This document shows, one piece after another, positions 58,664-64,000 of a DNA stretch of 64,000 nucleotides (the first letter of the stretch is position 1; every line of letters begins with the position of its first letter). The position numbers and the translations under genes are program-made. This DNA comes from Plantago major. Lineage: Eukaryota > Streptophyta > Magnoliopsida > Lamiales > Plantaginaceae. The notes beneath the pieces were generated by a model, which was not told the DNA's origin, ran no database searches, and saw nothing but the letters and a program-made list of their open reading frames with translations. The stretch covers positions 4,907,712 to 4,971,711 of the forward strand of contig CM048841.1 in assembly GCA_026545765.1 (NCBI GenBank). Reading direction: 5' to 3'.

Positions 58664-58845
58664 TTCTTTAAATTTAATTGTGCGGAGTCAACTCAGAATT
58701 CTTTTTGCTCTTTTCTTAATTCCCTTGGTTCGAGCAGTCGGAGTTTAGGTTACGAGTTTTTACCTGGATCTTTTTTATGAGCCTTTCCTTGTGTCCTTCT
58801 ATTTCGTAGCTGCCGCCTTCATCAGAGCTGATAACGATAACAAAT

Positions 58846-58906
58846 GGTACTCACAAGCACATTTCAACAATCAATAAAGCCAGAACCAGATTCAGATACC
58901 ATGGTC

Positions 58907-58947
<41 letters not shown>

Positions 58948-59545
58948 AGAGAAAAGAGCGTACAATTTAAGTAGATGAAGTGAGCAAGAAACAGAGGAAC
59001 CGGTATAGAAAGTTCCCAATCTCTTGAAATGAAAGGCTCACCATTCGAAGCTCCTTTCAGCAGATCATTCAAAAAATATATTACATGAGCACATAGTGAA
59101 AGAAAGATCAGTTGCAAATATTCAAACTAAAGTCTCAGTGCTTAAAGTGTCTTTTAAACTGAACAAGAAGCTTACTTAAGAAAGCAGATCAACTACAAGA
59201 ATATAAGCATATCCGAAACAATCAACTCGATAACATCGAGCAAGAAGTAATCAGTGTTCACTTCAAATCAATAAGAAATTAAATATGCATAACTGAGAAT
59301 CAACAAATGAAACTCACAAGCATATTTCAGCAATCAATAAATCCCAGAACCAGATTCAGATAGTATGGACAGATAAAAAAAGTCAAAGAGGGTACAATTT
59401 ACTTGGACAAAGTAAGCGAGAAACAAGAAAACCGGAATAGAAAGTTCACAACATATTCTTGAACAGAAAGGGTCATCATTCGAAGCTCCTTTCAGCAGCT
59501 CATTCAAAAATATATTTATTATACGAGCACAGAGAAGTTAGATCA
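58846..59545. repeat. Diverged tandem duplication (period about 460 bp)
   Basis: 58846-59110 and 59306-59545 align through CAGAACCAGATTCAGATA, GTACAATTTA and CATTCGAAGCTCCTTTCAGCAG, with many small differences. A 34-base A run (58912-58945) lies in the first copy. No coding potential is apparent. It could be the duplicated 3' flank of the NLR locus. Confidence 0.7.
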
Positions 59546-61810
59546 ACAATAGAACTCATCCCCAATCATCTCGACAATTTATGATCAACAGTAGAAGTAG
59601 AACTCCCAGAATTTTCCCCAAGGAAAACAAAATGCAAATTGGTATAAGCAAAGAAATGCAAGGAAAACAAAATGTACTATGTGAGATGACTGGAGAAAAC
59701 AAAATGTACTAAGTGATATTCTGGAGAAAACAAGATTTACTCTCAGGATGCCAGGATAAAACTAACGGTGATATAACCTACCAAATACACATGTACTGAT
59801 ATACATTTGTATGAAAGAGATCATGGCGGCGTCGCATACTCGACAGAGAGGTAACTATTCCACTCATATAAAACCAAGTTACAATTCATCTGTTAAATGT
59901 ATGTTAAAACTAAAGTATGTCAAACAGTCTAATTAGATTTGGAAGAAGCTCTTGAATTGAACCTGTGGATAGCTAGCGACATCAAATAGTTTCATTCGAC
60001 AAATTGCATCCCCAGCAGTTTTAGAAGCTAAAAAGCGTTGATCCTAACTTCAATCACATACCAAAGTATTAGGGCCATTACTCTTAAGTACATTCATAAA
60101 AAAGAAAATGCAGTAAACCCAATTTGATGCATTGGCATGCACATAACCAATTCTAATTGCAACATAACAAACAGACAGTGATTCTGGTGCAGTACAAAAA
60201 CTTCAAAAATTCCCTATTTTAGGAACAGGAAGTAGGGTGCTGACCTGAGTTGAAGTAGGCTTGATTAGTCGCGTGTAGCGGATAATAGTGAGAAATAAAA
60301 ATAAAAAATAAAAAAAAGAAATTCGTTAATTAAAATTTGTTACACAGTTTTAGTTATGTTGCTTGTACATGGACTCATGATAGGAAATACTAAAATAGAT
60401 GATTATGATGCTTGACTTTAAGTATATAAATTTTCTTGTTATGATGATTGTTTTGATGTGTAACGCTTGTTTATCAGTTATTATAATGATTGATTTTCAG
60501 AAATAAGATGCTTGAATTTCAATGTGATGCTTGATTTTATTTAAAGTGATGCTTGATTTTTAGTAATTATGATTCGTGATTTCCTGAAATGTGATGTTTG
60601 CAATGATATAATAAATTCTAAAATCAAAATCTGACTATCATGAAAATTTGCATTCTACGAAATTGACTATCATTCGATTTGTGTGGAATTTGGAGAAGAG
60701 GAATATTGATTGGAATTTTTCAATAGTACTTAGATTGATTATAAGAATCAATTAGTCAAACTTGATGTCATGATGCTTGTAATGGCAATTACCATAATAA
60801 ATTGAGGACAAATTTGGAAGATTAGATAAGTAGATACTAAATTGTAGGAAAGAAAGTATATATGACTAATAGATAGTAAAGATTTGAAGTGGTATCAATT
60901 TGTATTTCACCCCTCATATTATATTCTTTAGAGAAAATTACACGAGATCCCCTACTAAATCAGGTTCACTCATCAATGTTCCCACATTTTCTAATTAACA
61001 AAGTTTACTTTCTAAACATAACCTTATTTTATCATTTTACCAGCTAGTCGTAACATGCTTATTTTGAAAAATAAGCCAATCGACAAATGAGCTAGTACTA
61101 AAAATATAGTTTTATCTTGTAGATTATGAGTTAGATAATTTGATAAAATTGTTTAAATAATCTATTAAAATAATAAGTTATTTGATTTATTTTTCAATAT
61201 AATATTTAATAAATTAATTAATTTAGTAAATACTTTTGTAAAAATCAGCAAACTTATTATCTATCTATCACTTAATTTTGTGCTAACCGAAGCTGATGGC
61301 TGATGTTATACAGTCCGTTGGAAAAACAATGATAAAAATCACATGCCAAATTTATTGCTTACAAGACACCATCAATCATATCAAGCTAATAAAATAGTAG
61401 AATCTTCCAACCACAAAACATAAAAGGATATAAAATCAACAAGTACAAGTATATCTCATTTCCGTCCCAATCTCATTTGTAACTTTTATTTTTAGTTTAT
61501 CTCAATCTAACATTTGTTGAAACCTTTTCTTTTTTCAAATAAGGTATCTCCCATCTTCGAATAAATTAGATCAACATCACATATTTAATTACAAACATAA
61601 CTAATTTTAAATATTATTTATAATAAACCTGCAATTATAATTGCATAATCTACATTTCTAAACATTATATCTGCAGCTAAACATGTGATGTTTTTCACGA
61701 AATATGTAATGTTTAATATGATCTATCTGAAATACAATTTCTCACAAAAGTTGTTATATCGTAAATTAAACTACCTCTTTATACTTGATTTATTATATCA
61801 CATAGTTTTA
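59546..61810. other. Intergenic stretch without a recognised gene
   Basis: AT-rich. Short GATGCTTGA(C/T)TTT repeats occur at 60408-60600. I see no supported coding sequence, RNA gene or complete transposon here. Confidence 0.5.
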
Positions 61811-61813
61811 TTA

Positions 61814-61938
61814 GGCTTTGTTCTCTTCGTCTGCACAAAACCGAACTTTACTAATCTGAACTAAACTGAACTGAACTGAACTGAATGAATATGAACCGAA
61901 CTGAAATGAATGAGTTTTCAGATGAAGATAACATAGTA
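61814..61938. mobile_element. Diverged Tourist-like MITE
   Basis: It resembles 48989-49106: GGCTTTGTTCTCTTCGTCTG at the left, an imperfect inverse at the right, GAACTGAACTGAACTGAAC-type interior, and a TTA repeat on both sides (61811-61813, 61939-61941). Confidence 0.7.
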
Positions 61939-62307
61939 TTAATTAGTATATGAAATACGAATTATTTAAATTATTTATATAGTTTACTCTTGAAATGGAT
62001 ATGATAATTTGACCCCGGACGGAAGCGGATATCATATCAACTCCTTTCCTTTTCAATATGAAACATAGTAGCAAATCACAGCTCTACCTTGCCTTCCAAA
62101 GCAGAAAATACCAGTTGGCAAATCTTTGGCCCATCTTCTTCCACTCTTGCCATCCAGCATTTTATCACTGTCATCTTTACATTACTCACACATACATCCA
62201 CAAGACCTATACCTTTCTGTTCTCCTTGTGGACCCCATCTCTCCATGTGCTTTTGTTCCATTTTCCCTACTCTCGCTTCTTTCCAACTCCAATGCTCTTC
62301 TCAAAAC

Positions 62308-62580
62308 AGTAAAAAAAACCTCCATTTTTCTCCACTCTTGGCTGTTAAACTTCTCAGGAAAAAAACCCAGAAAAAAAAATCCAATCCTTTTGAGTTTCTC
62401 AGTATTACACTCCATTCTTGGCTGTTAAACATAGCAGGAAGCAAAACCCAGAAAAAAAATCCAATCTTTTCTTTGTAGTGTTCTGAAACCACCACCTAAA
62501 ACAGTGAAAAACCTCCGTTTTCTCCATTCTTGGCTGTTAAACATAGCAGGAAGAAAAACCCAGCAAAAAAATCCAATCTT
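62308..62580 (+). repeat. Triplicated segment in the TMK leader/promoter
   Basis: Three imperfect direct copies (about 62308-62391, 62405-62473, 62496-62580) share CTTGGCTGTTAAAC, CAGGAA, AAACCCAG and ATCCAATC. They end 16 bases before the start codon of the receptor-kinase gene, so they probably lie in its 5' leader. Confidence 0.85.
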
Positions 62581-62596
62581 TACTCAGTATTCTTCA

Positions 62597-64000
62597 ATGA
62601 AGCTCCGTTTAGGATTACCATTTCATTACTTTCTAGCCCTAGTGCTATTCACAGCATTTCTTGGTGCAGATTCCCAAGAAGATGACACTTCAGCAATGAT
62701 TGCTCTCAGAACCAGCCTGAACCCACCTACAGAGCTCGGATGGTCCGACCCGGATCCGTGCAATTGGAACCACGTTGGTTGCTCCGGTGGGCGGGTCACC
62801 CGGATCCAAATCGGTCGTCAGAATCTGAAAGGTACACTTCCTGAGGAACTCTCTTCTCTCACTCAGCTTCAAAGATTGGAGCTTCAAGGGAACAGTCTTT
62901 CAGGCCCTTTACCTTCCCTTAAGGGTTTGAGTGCTTTACAAGTGTTGTTGCTTGATAATAACCAGTTTGATTTCATTCCTGATGATTTCTTTAATGGTAT
63001 GAGTTCATTAGTGTCTGTTGAGGTTAGCTATAACCCCTTTGCGGCTTGGGAGATCCCCCAAAGCCTTACAAATGCTTCCACATTGCAGAACTTCTCTGCT
63101 AATTCGGCTAATGTTACCGGGAACATTCCCGGTTTTTTCAACCCTGATGCATTCCCTGGGCTAACAAACTTGCAATTAGCTTTTAATAGCTTGGTGGGAG
63201 GGTTGCCTGCGGGTTTTTCGGGGTCTCAGATTGAGTCTCTGTGGTTGAACGGTCAGAAACTTACTGGAGGGATTGATGTGATTGAGAATATGACTTCTTT
63301 GAAGGAGGTGTGGTTGCACTCTAACGGGTTTTCGGGTCCTTTGCCTGACTTTTCCGGGCTGACTGATTTGGAGGTTTTGAATCTGAGGGACAATGCTTTC
63401 ACTGGGCCTGTACCGGTGTCGTTGTTGAATCTTGAATCGTTGAAGGTTGTTAATCTGACGAATAACTTGTTTCAAGGACCGGTGCCTGAGTTTAAAGGCT
63501 CTGTTGTGAATGATGCAACTGTGGGGATCAATAGTTTTTGCTTGTCGAAGCCTGGTGACTGTGATCCTAGGGTGAACATATTGCTCTCGGTTGCGAAATC
63601 AATGTATTATCCTCAAAGGTTTGCTGAAAATTGGAAGGGAAATGATCCGTGTGCAGATTGGTTCGGGATCACTTGTAACAATGGAAATATAAGCATTGTT
63701 AACTTTGAGAGGATGGGACTCTCAGGTACTATTTCTCCAGATTTTGCTTCTCTCAAGTCACTCCAAAGATTGGTTCTTGCTGATAATAGTCTCAATGGCA
63801 CGATACCCGAGGAACTGGCAACTCTTCCTGGGCTTGTCGAAGTTGATGTATCCAATAACCATCTTTCTGGGAAAGTGCCTCCTTTCAGAGGTAACATTAC
63901 TGTTAAAAGTGCTGGAAATCCTGATATTGGTAAGGATGTTGTTGCACCTAGCTCTCCCGGTACACCAGATTCTGCCCATAGTGATATTAATTTGCAAAAG
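62597..64000 (+). CDS. TMK1-like leucine-rich-repeat receptor kinase, 5' part
   Basis: It is open from ATG 62597 to the window edge (468 codons). It has a signal peptide (about residues 1-26, [18 protein letters not shown]). An LRR N-terminal cap follows ([10 protein letters not shown]), then about ten LRRs, a non-LRR island with paired cysteines ([11 protein letters not shown]), a second cap-like motif ([12 protein letters not shown], about residue 350) and three more LRRs. This interrupted LRR arrangement is diagnostic of the TMK family. The transmembrane helix and kinase domain lie beyond the window. TMKs are plasma-membrane kinases in auxin signalling that partner ABP1/ABL proteins and act on ROP GTPases and cell expansion. 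The start is chosen because the signal peptide begins there. No break is seen. Confidence 0.95.
   Translation, partial: MKLRLGLPFHYFLALVLFTAFLGADSQEDDTSAMIALRTSLNPPTELGWSDPDPCNWNHVGCSGGRVTRIQIGRQNLKGTLPEELSSLTQLQRLELQGNSLSGPLPSLKGLSALQVLLLDNNQFDFIPDDFFNGMSSLVSVEVSYNPFAAWEIPQSLTNASTLQNFSANSANVTGNIPGFFNPDAFPGLTNLQLAFNSLVGGLPAGFSGSQIESLWLNGQKLTGGIDVIENMTSLKEVWLHSNGFSGPLPDFSGLTDLEVLNLRDNAFTGPVPVSLLNLESLKVVNLTNNLFQGPVPEFKGSVVNDATVGINSFCLSKPGDCDPRVNILLSVAKSMYYPQRFAENWKGNDPCADWFGITCNNGNISIVNFERMGLSGTISPDFASLKSLQRLVLADNSLNGTIPEELATLPGLVEVDVSNNHLSGKVPPFRGNITVKSAGNPDIGKDVVAPSSPGTPDSAHSDINLQK

Noticed and set aside
58415-58780. 121-codon frame with a Tyr-Ile repeat
   Set aside because: The repeat is the (TA)n microsatellite; no similarity or splice structure.
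62089-62478. Open frames upstream of the TMK gene
   Set aside because: They lie in the pyrimidine-rich leader/promoter and repeat the triplicated segment; no domain and no sensible start context.

Overview
The window is nuclear DNA of a flowering plant, probably a core eudicot. The evidence is an AP2/ERF transcription factor, a CC-NB-ARC-LRR gene, a TMK-type receptor kinase, GT-AG introns, (AT)n tracts, and the usual plant transposon set (Mutator-like, CACTA/En-Spm, PIF/Harbinger-Tourist, Stowaway, Cassandra). I cannot name the family or species from sequence alone.

Host genes are sparse. An intronless ERF group IXc-like factor lies at 21370-21867 (+). A CC-NB-ARC-LRR pseudogene without its P-loop lies at 55714-58284 (+). 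A TMK1-like leucine-rich-repeat receptor kinase starts at 62597 (+) and runs off the window end. Nearly everything else is transposon.

Two large Mutator-like elements (MULEs) dominate. MULE-1 is 3296-15817, with an exact 9-bp target duplication. It carries a MuDR/SWIM/zinc-knuckle transposase gene split by three CACTA elements. MULE-2 is about 22286-47020, with long matching termini and an imperfect 9-bp duplication. Its transposase gene is split by a 4.7-kb CACTA, a PIF/Harbinger remnant, a CACTA-like element and a 7.3-kb near-complete CACTA, and its right terminus is interrupted by two MITEs. In both MULEs a small GRF-type zinc-finger gene lies downstream and convergent to the transposase (14977-15345 and 42515-43048, both -). 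A third two-exon GRF zinc-finger gene (45321-45898, +) sits alone between long inverted arms (44264-46635) within the MULE-2 right end. This repeated pairing is the most interesting signal in the window.

The five related CACTA elements share subterminal arrays built on GCGACGGAT and its GAGACGG and GGGACGG variants. Their two-gene layout is a TNPD-like gene (transposase-associated, tnp2, DUF4218 and DUF4216 regions) and a Transposase_24-like gene. Four of the five carry an unusual minisatellite in one intron of the second gene. A different CACTA (48776-53704) has a 772-bp MULE-MITE inserted exactly across its 5' junction and a foldback MULE-MITE inside it.

Other regions: 1-3295 and 15818-21180 hold MITEs, LTR-type fossil sequence split by MULE-1, a Cassandra TRIM nested in a Stowaway MITE, and an old dispersed duplication. 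53705-55640 holds a short LINE 3' end with a 17-bp target duplication and an inverted-repeat MITE. 58285-62050 holds simple repeats, a diverged tandem duplication and a Tourist-like MITE. I recognised no tRNA gene, functional rRNA gene or CRISPR array.
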